From the NCBI GenBank assembly GCA_039908535.1, contig JAMOAW010000020.1, forward strand, positions 16,288 to 80,287: a DNA stretch of 64,000 nucleotides, written 5' to 3'. Below, piece by piece: positions 42,280 through 50,624 of this stretch. Position numbers and translations under genes: made by a program. Below the pieces are notes generated by a model. The model saw only the letters and a list, made by a program, of their open reading frames with translations. It made no database searches and was not told the DNA's origin. The number at the start of each line of letters is the position of its first letter. Within the stretch, counting starts at the first letter, position 1. The stretch is from JAMOAW01 sp039908535. GTDB taxonomy: Bacteria; Pseudomonadota; Magnetococcia; Magnetococcales; JADFZT01.

Positions 42280-42678
42280 TCAGAAAACTGAACACAACAG
42301 TTCGCCTCCGACCCCCAGTTTGGCAGCTTGCCGATTCGATAGCACACCCTTACTGGTAGATATAATTGATATTCCTAACCCTTGATAGACCGGAGGAATT
42401 TCCTTGGCTTTTACATAAACACGACATCCAGATTTTGACAATCTCGTAATTTGTTCAATAACTGGACGTTTTTCATGATACTTCAAAAGTATCTGAAACA
42501 ATTTCTGACCGCCCTCACCTTTTTTTTCCTCAAATCCAGCAATATAACCCTCTTCAGCAAGGATTTCAATGATATGTCTAATTATTTTTGAGGCACGAAC
42601 ATCTACTGTATCCCGGCCGATCATATGCGCATTACGGATACGGGTCAGTGTGTCACTAATTGGATCGGTCATGCACAT
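42280..42678 (-). CDS. rpsH: 30S ribosomal protein S8
   Basis: 132 aa, DPISDTLTRIRNAHMIG start and C-terminal GISIISTSKGVLSNRQAAKL. Two close starts exist: ATG 42678 (MCMTDP), which has GGAG eight bases upstream, and ATG 42672 (MTDP), which matches the family better. I keep 42678 for its ribosome-binding site. S8 regulates the spc operon in E. coli. Confidence 0.96.
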   Translation of the reverse strand: MCMTDPISDTLTRIRNAHMIGRDTVDVRASKIIRHIIEILAEEGYIAGFEEKKGEGGQKLFQILLKYHEKRPVIEQITRLSKSGCRVYVKAKEIPPVYQGLGISIISTSKGVLSNRQAAKLGVGGELLCSVF

Positions 42679-42760
42679 CTGCTAAACTCCACATACTAAA
42701 TTTAAATTCCAATTGAATCATAATAGAAAATTGGGCTGAATCGACCAACACTATATAATG

Positions 42761-42946
42761 TTACCAAGAGGCCTTCACCACACCCGGTATCTCACCTTGC
42801 AGAGAAAGGCTTCTAAAACAAATTCGACACAAACCAAATTTACGTATATAACCTCTCGGTCTAGAACATTTCGAACATCTCGAATAGCTTCTAACCGCAA
42901 ATTTCGGTTTCCGCTTGCACTTGGCAATCAAGGATTTTTTAGCCAT
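42761..42946 (-). CDS. rpsN: 30S ribosomal protein S14, short zinc-binding type
   Basis: 61 aa from ATG 42946 (MAKKSLIAKCKRKPKFAVR). It has two CxxC pairs (CSKC and CRIC), which mark the short zinc-binding (type Z) form rather than the ~100-aa cysteine-free form of many proteobacteria. The frame is open to 42964 but GGAG and family length favour 42946. Confidence 0.96.
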   Translation of the reverse strand: MAKKSLIAKCKRKPKFAVRSYSRCSKCSRPRGYIRKFGLCRICFRSLSLQGEIPGVVKASW

Positions 42947-42981
42947 GAACCCAATTTCTCCCAATATTTCCTAATCAAGAT

Positions 42982-43521
42982 TCAATTTCTGAACGGCATG
43001 CTAAACCCTTTAAGAAGGGCTTTTGCTTCTTTGTCCGTCTTAGCACTTGTTACAATAATAACATCTAATCCACGAACCTTATCGACTTTATCATAATCAA
43101 TCTCTGGAAAGATGATTTGCTCTTTAATACCCAAAGCATAGTTTCCACGTGAATCAAATGATGTTCCTGGAACACCACGAAAATCACGTACACGTGGCAA
43201 TGCTGTATTGATCAATCTGTCCAAAAATTCATACATACGATCTTTTCTAAGGGTAACCCGACATCCAATGGGTTGTCCTTGACGCAATTTAAATCCAGCA
43301 ATGGATCGCCGCGCCCTCGTAATCACAACTTTTTGTCCAGAAATGGCCGTCATATCCTTGACCGCACCCTCTAGCAAATTTTTATCTACAGCTGCCGCTC
43401 CTACTCCCATATTGAGTACAATCTTTTCAATACGTGGTATTTGCATGACATTTTTATACCCAAACTCTTCTCGAAGTTTTGGGATAACTGTCTCTTCATA
43501 AAATTTTTTCAACCTGGCCAT
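42982..43521 (-). CDS. rplE: 50S ribosomal protein L5
   Basis: 179 aa, 5S rRNA-binding protein with the early signature VMQIPRIEKIVLNMGVG and the late GRGNYALGIKEQ-like segment (here SRGNYALGIKEQIIFPEI). Standard length. Confidence 0.98.
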   Translation of the reverse strand: MARLKKFYEETVIPKLREEFGYKNVMQIPRIEKIVLNMGVGAAAVDKNLLEGAVKDMTAISGQKVVITRARRSIAGFKLRQGQPIGCRVTLRKDRMYEFLDRLINTALPRVRDFRGVPGTSFDSRGNYALGIKEQIIFPEIDYDKVDKVRGLDVIIVTSAKTDKEAKALLKGFSMPFRN

Positions 43522-43564
43522 ATCTTAAGGTCCCTGACTTGTCTAACGTACATCCACACCCTTA

Positions 43565-43894
43565 TTATTTATCCAGAACCTCTCCAGATCCTATGGCTAC
43601 TCGTACCTTACGTCCATCTGTGAGGATTTTTTTACCAATTCGAGTGCCACGACCACTAGTCTGGTCAAAGTACATAACGTTGGATATGTGAATTGGAGCT
43701 TCTTTCTCCACAATTCCACCTTCCTGGTCACGTCCTTGTTTGGTGTGCCGTTTGATCATATTCATCTTTTCGACAAGCACCGAATTGTCTTTTGCCAATA
43801 CCTTGAGAATGTTGCCGCGCTTACCTTTATCTTTACCGGCAATCACAACAACCTGGTCCCCTTTTTTTAAACTACTTGAAAAGCTTTTCGACAT
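43565..43894 (-). CDS. rplX: 50S ribosomal protein L24
   Basis: 109 aa from ATG 43894, with AGGTG just upstream; a GTG at 43900 is an alternative. The KOW motif is clear: KKGDQVVVIAGKDKGKRGNI. L24 initiates large-subunit assembly. Confidence 0.97.
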   Translation of the reverse strand: MSKSFSSSLKKGDQVVVIAGKDKGKRGNILKVLAKDNSVLVEKMNMIKRHTKQGRDQEGGIVEKEAPIHISNVMYFDQTSGRGTRIGKKILTDGRKVRVAIGSGEVLDK

Positions 43895-43902
43895 CGTCAC
43901 AC

Positions 43903-44271
43903 CTAAAGCACTTCCGGAGCCAGGGAAATGATTTTCATATAGTTACGACCGCGCAATTCACGGGGAACAGGCCCAAAAATACGTGTCCCTACCGGTTCAC
44001 CTTGCTTGGTAATGAGTACCGCCGCATTGGTATCAAAACGAATGCTCGATCCATCTTCTCGATTGATCTCTTTGCGGGTGCGCACCACAACTGCCAGTGC
44101 CACATCGCCCTTCTTCACTTTCCCGCGTGGGATAGCACTCTTTATTGCTATGGCTATCTTATCACCTATCCGTGCATAGCGCCGCTTGGATCCGCCTAAC
44201 ACTTTTATACATTGTATCTTCTTGGCACCAGAATTATCTGCTGCCTCAAGAACTGTCTCGACTTGAATCAT
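43903..44271 (-). CDS. rplN: 50S ribosomal protein L14
   Basis: 122 aa, MIQVETVLEAADNSGAKKIQ, typical start and length. It overlaps rpsQ by four bases (ATGA), so the two are translationally coupled. Confidence 0.98.
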   Translation of the reverse strand: MIQVETVLEAADNSGAKKIQCIKVLGGSKRRYARIGDKIAIAIKSAIPRGKVKKGDVALAVVVRTRKEINREDGSSIRFDTNAAVLITKQGEPVGTRIFGPVPRELRGRNYMKIISLAPEVL

Positions 44272-44507
44272 GCGACCTCCTTCTCAAGTACCTGCCAGCA
44301 TTTGTCTTTACTCAAAGGCCGACACTCCTTGATCTGCACTTGATCACCTACTTGACAGGCATTCTGTGGATCATGCGCCTTATATTTTTTTGTCCGTCTT
44401 ACAATTTTGCCATACAGTGGGTGAATCTCATTCCTCATCACCATCACCACCACTGTCTTATCCATCTTGTCGCTGACCACGACACCCTGCATTACTCGTT
44501 TTGCCAT
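44268..44507 (-). CDS. rpsQ: 30S ribosomal protein S17
   Basis: 79 aa, MAKRVMQGVVVSDKMDKTVV, an OB-fold primary 16S rRNA binder. It follows rpmC by two bases and overlaps rplN by four. Confidence 0.98.
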   Translation of the reverse strand: MAKRVMQGVVVSDKMDKTVVVMVMRNEIHPLYGKIVRRTKKYKAHDPQNACQVGDQVQIKECRPLSKDKCWQVLEKEVA

Positions 44508-44509
44508 GA

Positions 44510-44722
44510 TCAGGCACCTTGTTCCTTTCTGGCCCGTTCAACCAATAAGGTTTGAACACGGGCATAATCTCGCCTCACTTGACGTATCCTGCTGGTATTC
44601 TCCAACTGCGCTGTTGAATGCTGAAATCGCAATTTAAACGCCTCTTGTTGAAGTTCTATCTGTTTCGCTTGCAAAGCACCTACAGAAAGCCCCTGCAATT
44701 CATTACCGGTCTTCTTGGCCAT
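44510..44722 (-). CDS. rpmC: 50S ribosomal protein L29
   Basis: 70 aa from ATG 44722, which overlaps the TGA stop of rplP (TGATG) and follows GGAGGAG. Two-helix protein at the exit tunnel: QEAFKLRFQHSTAQLENTSR and an IRQVRRDYARVQTLL end. Confidence 0.97.
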   Translation of the reverse strand: MAKKTGNELQGLSVGALQAKQIELQQEAFKLRFQHSTAQLENTSRIRQVRRDYARVQTLLVERARKEQGA

Positions 44723-45135
44723 CAAACTCCTCCGCGCTGAACAAATTTTGTCGGCAGTGATAGTTTGGCGCTTGCAAGTTCCATGGCCGCTTTTGCCAAC
44801 TCTTGCGATACACCTTCCATCTCAAAAAGAATTTTCCCAGGTCTTATACGAGCGACCCAAAATTCAGGATTACCCTTTCCTTTACCCTGACGCACTTCAG
44901 CCGGTTTCTTACTAACCGGTAAATCGGGAAATATACGAATCCATACACGACCACCACGCTTGATGTGTCGTGTCATGGCACGACGACTCGATTCAATTTG
45001 ACGAGCCGTAATGCGTCCAGGTGCCATTGCTTTTAAACCAAACTCTCCAAAGTTTAGTTCAACACCACGATTCTCAATACCATGTATACGGCCTTTATGG
45101 GCCTTACGAAATTTTGTTTTCTTGGGCTGAAGCAT
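44722..45135 (-). CDS. rplP: 50S ribosomal protein L16
   Basis: 137 aa, MLQPKKTKFRKAHKGRIHG start, RQIESSRRAMTRHIKRGGR in the middle and the GKGKGNPEFWVARIRPG segment near the A-site. Stop overlaps the rpmC start. Confidence 0.98.
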   Translation of the reverse strand: MLQPKKTKFRKAHKGRIHGIENRGVELNFGEFGLKAMAPGRITARQIESSRRAMTRHIKRGGRVWIRIFPDLPVSKKPAEVRQGKGKGNPEFWVARIRPGKILFEMEGVSQELAKAAMELASAKLSLPTKFVQRGGV

Positions 45136-45156
45136 AAAAAAACACCTTGCGAAAGA

Positions 45157-45795
45157 TCAGGTTTTATCCTTCTCGATGATCTCACCCTTGAACACCCATA
45201 CCTTTACGCCAATTATGCCGTAGGTAGTCGGTGCCTTGGAGAAGCCAAAATCAATATCTGCTCTAAGCGTATGCAAAGGCACTCTTCCCTCACGATACCA
45301 TTCGGTTCTCGCAATTTCGCCTCCGCCTAGCCGTCCAGCACAATTGATCCGTATCCCTTCCGCCCCAAGTCGAATAGCTGATGTCACCGCTCGTTTCATC
45401 GCTCGTCGAAATGCTACACGACGTGATAATTGTTGGGCAACATTCTCAGCAATAAGCTGTGCCTCAGCCTCGGGCTTACGCACTTCGACAATGTTAATTT
45501 GGACCTCAGTACTCGCTACTTTACTGATATCGGCCTTTAACTTTTCAATGTCGGTGCCTTTTTTACCAATGATAATTCCTGGCCGCGCTGAATGTATATT
45601 AATTCGCGCCTTCTTGGCAGGCCTCTCAATGATTATCTTTGAAACACTCGCGTGAGCAAGACGCTTCTTCAGCCATTCTCTGATCTGAATATCCTCATAT
45701 AACAAAGAGGCAAATGTCTTGTCCGCATACCACCGTGTATCCCATGTCTTGGTTATGCCAAGCCGAAACCCGGTCGGATGTACCTTTTGACCCAT
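45157..45795 (-). CDS. rpsC: 30S ribosomal protein S3
   Basis: 212 aa, MGQKVHPTGFRLGITKTWDT. The KH domain has RPGIIIGKKGTDIEKL; the C-terminal half has GRLGGGEIARTEWYREGRVP. Slightly short C-terminal tail compared with E. coli. Confidence 0.98.
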   Translation of the reverse strand: MGQKVHPTGFRLGITKTWDTRWYADKTFASLLYEDIQIREWLKKRLAHASVSKIIIERPAKKARINIHSARPGIIIGKKGTDIEKLKADISKVASTEVQINIVEVRKPEAEAQLIAENVAQQLSRRVAFRRAMKRAVTSAIRLGAEGIRINCAGRLGGGEIARTEWYREGRVPLHTLRADIDFGFSKAPTTYGIIGVKVWVFKGEIIEKDKT

Positions 45796-45864
45796 AAATT
45801 CATACTCCAGATAAAATGGCCTAACCTCTTAAGAACGGGTATTCGGCCTTGTACCGCTGCAATA

Positions 45865-46206
45865 TCAGACCTTTGATCGTACTCCAACAGTTACATTGGA
45901 ACTACGCTTAAGTATCCGACTAGCCCTTCCTCGAGCACGCGGTCTAAAGCGCTTGATTGTAAGACCTTTGTCTATCATTGCACTTGATACATACAAAGTG
46001 TCTACATCCAATCCATAATTGTTCTCTGCATTCGCTACAGCAGATTTTAATGTCTCTATGAGACTGAGTGCAAAATGCTTTCTGGAAAATTCCAAAATCT
46101 GCATGGCACTCTCCACATCTTTGCCGCGTATTTGGTCAACGACCAAACGGGCTTTGATTGGGGATACCCGTACATTGCGGGTTATTGCTATTGCTTCCGT
46201 TTCCAT
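45865..46206 (-). CDS. rplV: 50S ribosomal protein L22
   Basis: 113 aa from ATG 46206 (METEAIAITRNVRVSPIKAR), with AAGG at a fitting distance; the frame is open to a TTG at 46224. The tunnel loop region reads RFRPRARGRASRILKRSSNV. Located between rpsS and rpsC. Confidence 0.96.
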   Translation of the reverse strand: METEAIAITRNVRVSPIKARLVVDQIRGKDVESAMQILEFSRKHFALSLIETLKSAVANAENNYGLDVDTLYVSSAMIDKGLTIKRFRPRARGRASRILKRSSNVTVGVRSKV

Positions 46207-46226
46207 CATGGCCTTATTTACCAACT

Positions 46227-46505
46227 TTATCGCCGGACGGCTTTTTTATCGCCACCGTGCCCAAAATAGACCCGGGTTGGCGCGAACTCTCCAAGCTTAT
46301 GACCTACCATATTTTCTGTCACAAGCACTGGAATGAATTTACGGCCATTGTGAACCCCAAATGTGTAGCTGACAAAATCTGGTAAGATAGTCGATCGGCG
46401 TGACCATGTCTTGATCAACTCCTTGCGTCCATCAGCATGTAACTTCTCAACTTTCTTAAGAAGATAATTGTCAAAAAAGGGTCCCTTTTTAATCGACCGT
46501 GCCAC
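46227..46505 (-). CDS. rpsS: 30S ribosomal protein S19
   Basis: 92 aa, MARSIKKGPFFDNYLLKKVE, with the conserved IKTWSRRSTILPDFVSYTFG and GHKLGEFAPTR. Normal length. Confidence 0.98.
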   Translation of the reverse strand: MARSIKKGPFFDNYLLKKVEKLHADGRKELIKTWSRRSTILPDFVSYTFGVHNGRKFIPVLVTENMVGHKLGEFAPTRVYFGHGGDKKAVRR

Positions 46506-46544
46506 GTTTTCTCACCTCGTACCTAAAAAAATTAAATCTACTGA

Positions 46545-47375
46545 TCAACGTCGTCGCATAATTAAACGACTTGATGGTTTCTTGCCCTGACGTGTCTTCT
46601 TGCCCTTTGTCGGAACTCCCCATGGAGTCACTGGATGACGTCCTCCAGAGGTTCGTCCCTCACCTCCTCCGTGTGGATGATCCACCGGATTCATTGCAAC
46701 ACCACGCACAGATGGACGTATTCCTAACCAACGACTGCGACCTGCCTTACCAATCTTGGTGTTCCCATGGTCTGGATTGGATACCAATCCCACAGTTGCC
46801 ATGCAGCTTAGCAACACAAGCCTCATTTCTCCAGATGGAAGCTTAAGTTGTGCATACTTGCCTTCTTTGCCCATCAACTGGACATAATTGCCAGCTGAAC
46901 GTGCCAACTGCCCACCCTTACCAGGCTGCAGCTCTACATTATGAATGATTGTGCCAACAGGCATGATCCGTAAAGGCATAGCATTACCTGGTTTAACATC
47001 AACCTTTCCTAGTGTACTTCCAGAGATAACCTTATCGCCAGTCTTTAAACGTTGAGGAGCTAAAATATATCTCTTTTCTCCATCCTCGTAAACCAATAAT
47101 GCAATAAATCCTGTACGATTTGGATCATACTCTATCCGATCCACGCGCGCTGGTATATCAAACTTATCACGCTTGACGTCAATTATCCGGTAGCGGCGTT
47201 TATGCCCTCCACCTTGATGCCGAACAGTCATCCGACCATCACTATTACGTCCACCAGTCCGATGTAAAGGGCCAATTAATGAACCCTCAGGTTCCCCTTT
47301 GTACAGTTCGGAATAATTGACTGCAACATGACCACGTTTGCCGTCGGAAGTGGGTTTATATGTTTTAAGTGCCAT
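46545..47375 (-). CDS. rplB: 50S ribosomal protein L2
   Basis: 276 aa, MALKTYKPTSDGKRGHVAVN. The C-terminal region near the peptidyl-transferase centre is intact: RGVAMNPVDHPHGGGEGRTS (with the functional His). Normal length. Confidence 0.98.
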   Translation of the reverse strand: MALKTYKPTSDGKRGHVAVNYSELYKGEPEGSLIGPLHRTGGRNSDGRMTVRHQGGGHKRRYRIIDVKRDKFDIPARVDRIEYDPNRTGFIALLVYEDGEKRYILAPQRLKTGDKVISGSTLGKVDVKPGNAMPLRIMPVGTIIHNVELQPGKGGQLARSAGNYVQLMGKEGKYAQLKLPSGEMRLVLLSCMATVGLVSNPDHGNTKIGKAGRSRWLGIRPSVRGVAMNPVDHPHGGGEGRTSGGRHPVTPWGVPTKGKKTRQGKKPSSRLIMRRR

Positions 47376-47400
47376 TTTTCAGCCTTACCGAAACAGATCC

Positions 47401-47420
47401 GGTTAGATCTGGTTAGATCT
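47401..47420. repeat. Two tandem copies of a 10-bp unit between rplB and rplW
   Basis: GGTTAGATCT occurs twice in a row, preceded by a partial unit (AGATCC), in the 61-base spacer between the two genes. Small and probably neutral. Confidence 0.85.
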
Positions 47421-47436
47421 GATTACAAATCACAGG

Positions 47437-47736
47437 TTATACACCAGTATGAAAATCAATGGTTTGTCCAGCTTCAAGTCTTACCATCGCTTTCTTCCAA
47501 TCCTTGCGATGTCCTTCTATCTTTCCAAATCGTTTACTCTTACCTTTATTGTTCAAAGTCTGCACTGAAACGACCTGAACCTTAAAAAGTTTCTCTACAG
47601 CTGCCTTAATCTGTATCTTGTTGGCCCATCCGGCAACCTTAAATACAACTTGATTACCATTTTCAAGACACAATGTAGACTTCTCTGTTATCCTAGGTGT
47701 CTGTAGCACTTTATATAATGTAGTTTGATCACTCAT
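47437..47736 (-). CDS. rplW: 50S ribosomal protein L23
   Basis: 99 aa, with LQTPRITEKSTLCLENGNQV and VFKVAGWANKIQIKAAVEKL. It forms the trigger-factor and SRP docking site at the tunnel exit. It overlaps rplD by four bases. Confidence 0.97.
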   Translation of the reverse strand: MSDQTTLYKVLQTPRITEKSTLCLENGNQVVFKVAGWANKIQIKAAVEKLFKVQVVSVQTLNNKGKSKRFGKIEGHRKDWKKAMVRLEAGQTIDFHTGV

Positions 47737-48353
47737 GCAAGTCTCTCCTCAAGGCTTCGTAACGAATCAGAGGTAAGCACTAATTTACCGTGCTTCAGAA
47801 TGTCATAGACATTGACTCCTGCAACTTGCATGACGGTAATCCCAGGAATATTCCTGGCCGACATGGTTACATTTTTATCTTCGCCACTCAAAACAATCAA
47901 GGCTTTATCGACAACACCTATTCCTTCCAATAGGCCCTTCATCGCTTTGGTCTTTATCTCTTCTAAACCAAATTTATCTATCAGAATTAAATCACCATCC
48001 TGATATTTGGATGAAAGCGCAATCTGCAAACCTTGTTTACGGACCTTCTTAGATAACTTTATGGCAAAGTCATGCGGCTTCGGACCAAAAACAACACCAC
48101 CTGTCCGAAATTGAGGAGCACGTATTGTGCCTTGCCGAGCATTACCCGTACCCTTTTGACGATACGGCTTCTTACTCCCACCTCGCACCTCCGCACGCGT
48201 CTTACTAGATGCCGTGCCACAGCGTCGTTTTGCCAGTTGATAGCCAACAACCTCAGCCAAAAGGTCTGCGCGCATCTCCCGTCCAAAAACGGCTTCACTT
48301 ACTTCTATGCGACCAACGTCTTGATTGCTGGTATCTCGAACAGTTAGTTCCAT
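47733..48353 (-). CDS. rplD: 50S ribosomal protein L4
   Basis: 206 aa. The central extended loop is recognisable (KKPYRQKGTGNARQGTIRAP). In E. coli L4 also represses the S10 operon; whether this holds here cannot be told. The start overlaps the rplC stop (TAATG). Confidence 0.98.
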   Translation of the reverse strand: MELTVRDTSNQDVGRIEVSEAVFGREMRADLLAEVVGYQLAKRRCGTASSKTRAEVRGGSKKPYRQKGTGNARQGTIRAPQFRTGGVVFGPKPHDFAIKLSKKVRKQGLQIALSSKYQDGDLILIDKFGLEEIKTKAMKGLLEGIGVVDKALIVLSGEDKNVTMSARNIPGITVMQVAGVNVYDILKHGKLVLTSDSLRSLEERLA

Positions 48354-49012
48354 TATCTTTCAGCCTTTTGGTTCTGATCACCCTTTTTAATGGCATCCCG
48401 GACCAAAACTGTTCCTCCCTTGGAGCCTGGTATCCCTCCATGCACCAAAAGCAGATTTCTCTCCGTATCTACCAGGGCAACCTGTAAATTCTGTACAGTA
48501 ACCCGATCATTACCCATATGTCCAGCCATTTTCTTTTTCTTGAAAACACGACCTGGATCTTGGCATTGACCTATTGAACCTGGTGATCTGTGGGTCTTAT
48601 GCGCACCATGACTGGCTCGACCACCACGAAATCCCCAACGCTTCATCACACCAGCAAATCCTTTACCAATCGACATGCCAGTAACATCTACAAAGCCATT
48701 CGTAACAAATTGGTCAACTGTCAATACTTGACCTACCGTATATCCAGTCGGATCTGATACTCGAAACTCTTTAAGCACCTTTTTTGGTGTCATGTTCGCC
48801 TTGGCATAAATTCCTCTCACTGCCTTGCCAACACGTGATGGCTTTGCCTCTTCATATCCAATCTGAACAGCATTATAGCCATTTTTTTCAACATTCATGG
48901 TTTCGACAACTTGGCATGGGCCGAGTTGAATGACGGTAACGGGCATTGCCTTGCCATCGTCCGTAAACATTCGTGTCATCCCAAGCTTTCTGCCGATCAT
49001 TCCAGCACGCAT
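48353..49012 (-). CDS. rplC: 50S ribosomal protein L3
   Basis: 219 aa from ATG 49012 (MRAGMIGRKLGMTRMF), which has AAGGGG seven bases upstream; ATG 49018 is two codons earlier but too close to that box. The core signature is intact (KRWGFRGGRASHGAHKTHRS, then GSIGQCQDPGRVFKKKKMAG). Confidence 0.97.
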   Translation of the reverse strand: MRAGMIGRKLGMTRMFTDDGKAMPVTVIQLGPCQVVETMNVEKNGYNAVQIGYEEAKPSRVGKAVRGIYAKANMTPKKVLKEFRVSDPTGYTVGQVLTVDQFVTNGFVDVTGMSIGKGFAGVMKRWGFRGGRASHGAHKTHRSPGSIGQCQDPGRVFKKKKMAGHMGNDRVTVQNLQVALVDTERNLLLVHGGIPGSKGGTVLVRDAIKKGDQNQKAER

Positions 49013-49049
49013 GCCCATACCCCTTCAATTGTCCTATTTGGCCTTAATA

Positions 49050-49358
49050 CTACAGCTTAATCTCAACGTTAACACCCGCTGCCAAATCCAATTTCATCAG
49101 GGCATCCACGGTCTGAGGTGTGGGATTGACGATATCGATCAGCCGTTTATGTGTACGAATTTCAAACTGCTCTCTGGACTTTTTGTCCACATGCGGTGAA
49201 CGCAACACCGTATAACGTTCTATACCCGTTGGCAATGGTATCGGCCCCCGGATCTCAGCACCTGTGCGTCGCGCTGTCTGTACGATCTCACCTGTCGACT
49301 GATCTAAAATACGGTGATCAAACGCTTTTAGCCGAATACGTATTTTTTGGTTTTCCAT
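49050..49358 (-). CDS. rpsJ: 30S ribosomal protein S10
   Basis: 102 aa, KIRIRLKAFDHRILDQSTGE start and IPLPTGIERYTVLRSPHVDK. First gene of the S10 group; here it follows tuf after 64 bases without an evident terminator, so it may be read through from the str group. Confidence 0.98.
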   Translation of the reverse strand: MENQKIRIRLKAFDHRILDQSTGEIVQTARRTGAEIRGPIPLPTGIERYTVLRSPHVDKKSREQFEIRTHKRLIDIVNPTPQTVDALMKLDLAAGVNVEIKL

Positions 49359-49422
49359 TCAAGCCCATCCAACCCTAGTTCTGCCTTGGTGCCCACTCTT
49401 GTTCAGACACCCATTGAGGCAC

Positions 49423-50613
49423 CTATTCGATAACCTTAGAAACAACTCCTGCCCCAACCGTTCGTCCACCTTCCCGAATGGCAAAGCGTAACCCTTGCTC
49501 CATGGCAATCGGAGCATGTAACTTTACAGTAATCGAAACATTATCGCCAGGCATAACCATCTCTACGCCTTCGGGAAGTTCAATCTGTCCCGTCACGTCT
49601 GTAGTCCGAAAATAAAACTGTGGACGATAGTTACTAAAAAACGGCGTATGACGACCACCCTCTTCTTTGTTTAAAATATAACATTCCGCATTAAACTTGG
49701 TATGGGGTGTTATAGAGTTAGGCTTGGCAAGTACCTGTCCACGCTCAACATCCTCACGCTTAATACCACGTAACAATACACCTACATTATCACCAGCCTG
49801 CCCCTGATCAAGCAACTTGCGAAACATCTCAACACCCGTACAGACAGATGCGAGCGTTGGACGAATTCCAATAATCTGTACAGCCTCACCAACTTTAACT
49901 ATACCACGTTCTACACGTCCTGTCACGACTGTTCCGCGACCTGAAATAGTAAAAACATCTTCAATAGGCATTAAAAATGCCCCATCCAATGGACGATTCG
50001 GTTGCGGAATGTATGAATCAACAGCTTCCATTAAACGATCAATTGAACCCATCCCCATCTCTGTCGCTTGACCTTCCATCGCATGCAACGCAGAACCTAT
50101 CACAATCGGAATGTCATCGCCAGGAAAATCATATTGACTTAAAAGTTCACGAACTTCAAGCTCTACCAATTCTAAAAGTTCTGGATCATCTACTTGATCG
50201 GCTTTATTCATATAAACGACAAGCGCAGGAACACCCACCTGACGAGCAAGCAAAATATGCTCACGTGTTTGCGGCATCGGACCATCCGCTGCTGAAACGA
50301 CCAAAATAGCACCGTCCATCTGCGCCGCACCAGTAATCATGTTTTTAATATAATCCGCATGACCTGGGCAATCCACATGTGCATAGTGGCGCTTGTCTGT
50401 TTCATATTCAACATGTGCCGTGGCAATCGTAATTCCACGTGCACGCTCTTCCGGTGCTGAATCAATCTGATCATAGGCTTTATAAACGGCATGACCTTTA
50501 GCCGCTCTTACTTTAGTGATCGCCGCTGTCAGTGTCGTCTTCCCATGGTCCACATGTCCAATGGTACCGATATTGACATGGGGTTTGTTCCGCTCAAATT
50601 TTGATTTAGACAT
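49423..50613 (-). CDS. tuf: Elongation factor Tu
   Basis: 396 aa GTPase that brings aminoacyl-tRNA to the ribosome. The G-motifs are GHVDHGKTTL, DCPGHADY, NKAD and SALHA; the effector loop RGITIATAHVEYE is intact. It is 11 bases after fusA. Only one copy falls in this window. Confidence 0.99.
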   Translation of the reverse strand: MSKSKFERNKPHVNIGTIGHVDHGKTTLTAAITKVRAAKGHAVYKAYDQIDSAPEERARGITIATAHVEYETDKRHYAHVDCPGHADYIKNMITGAAQMDGAILVVSAADGPMPQTREHILLARQVGVPALVVYMNKADQVDDPELLELVELEVRELLSQYDFPGDDIPIVIGSALHAMEGQATEMGMGSIDRLMEAVDSYIPQPNRPLDGAFLMPIEDVFTISGRGTVVTGRVERGIVKVGEAVQIIGIRPTLASVCTGVEMFRKLLDQGQAGDNVGVLLRGIKREDVERGQVLAKPNSITPHTKFNAECYILNKEEGGRHTPFFSNYRPQFYFRTTDVTGQIELPEGVEMVMPGDNVSITVKLHAPIAMEQGLRFAIREGGRTVGAGVVSKVIE

Positions 50614-50624
50614 TTCTCTTTCCT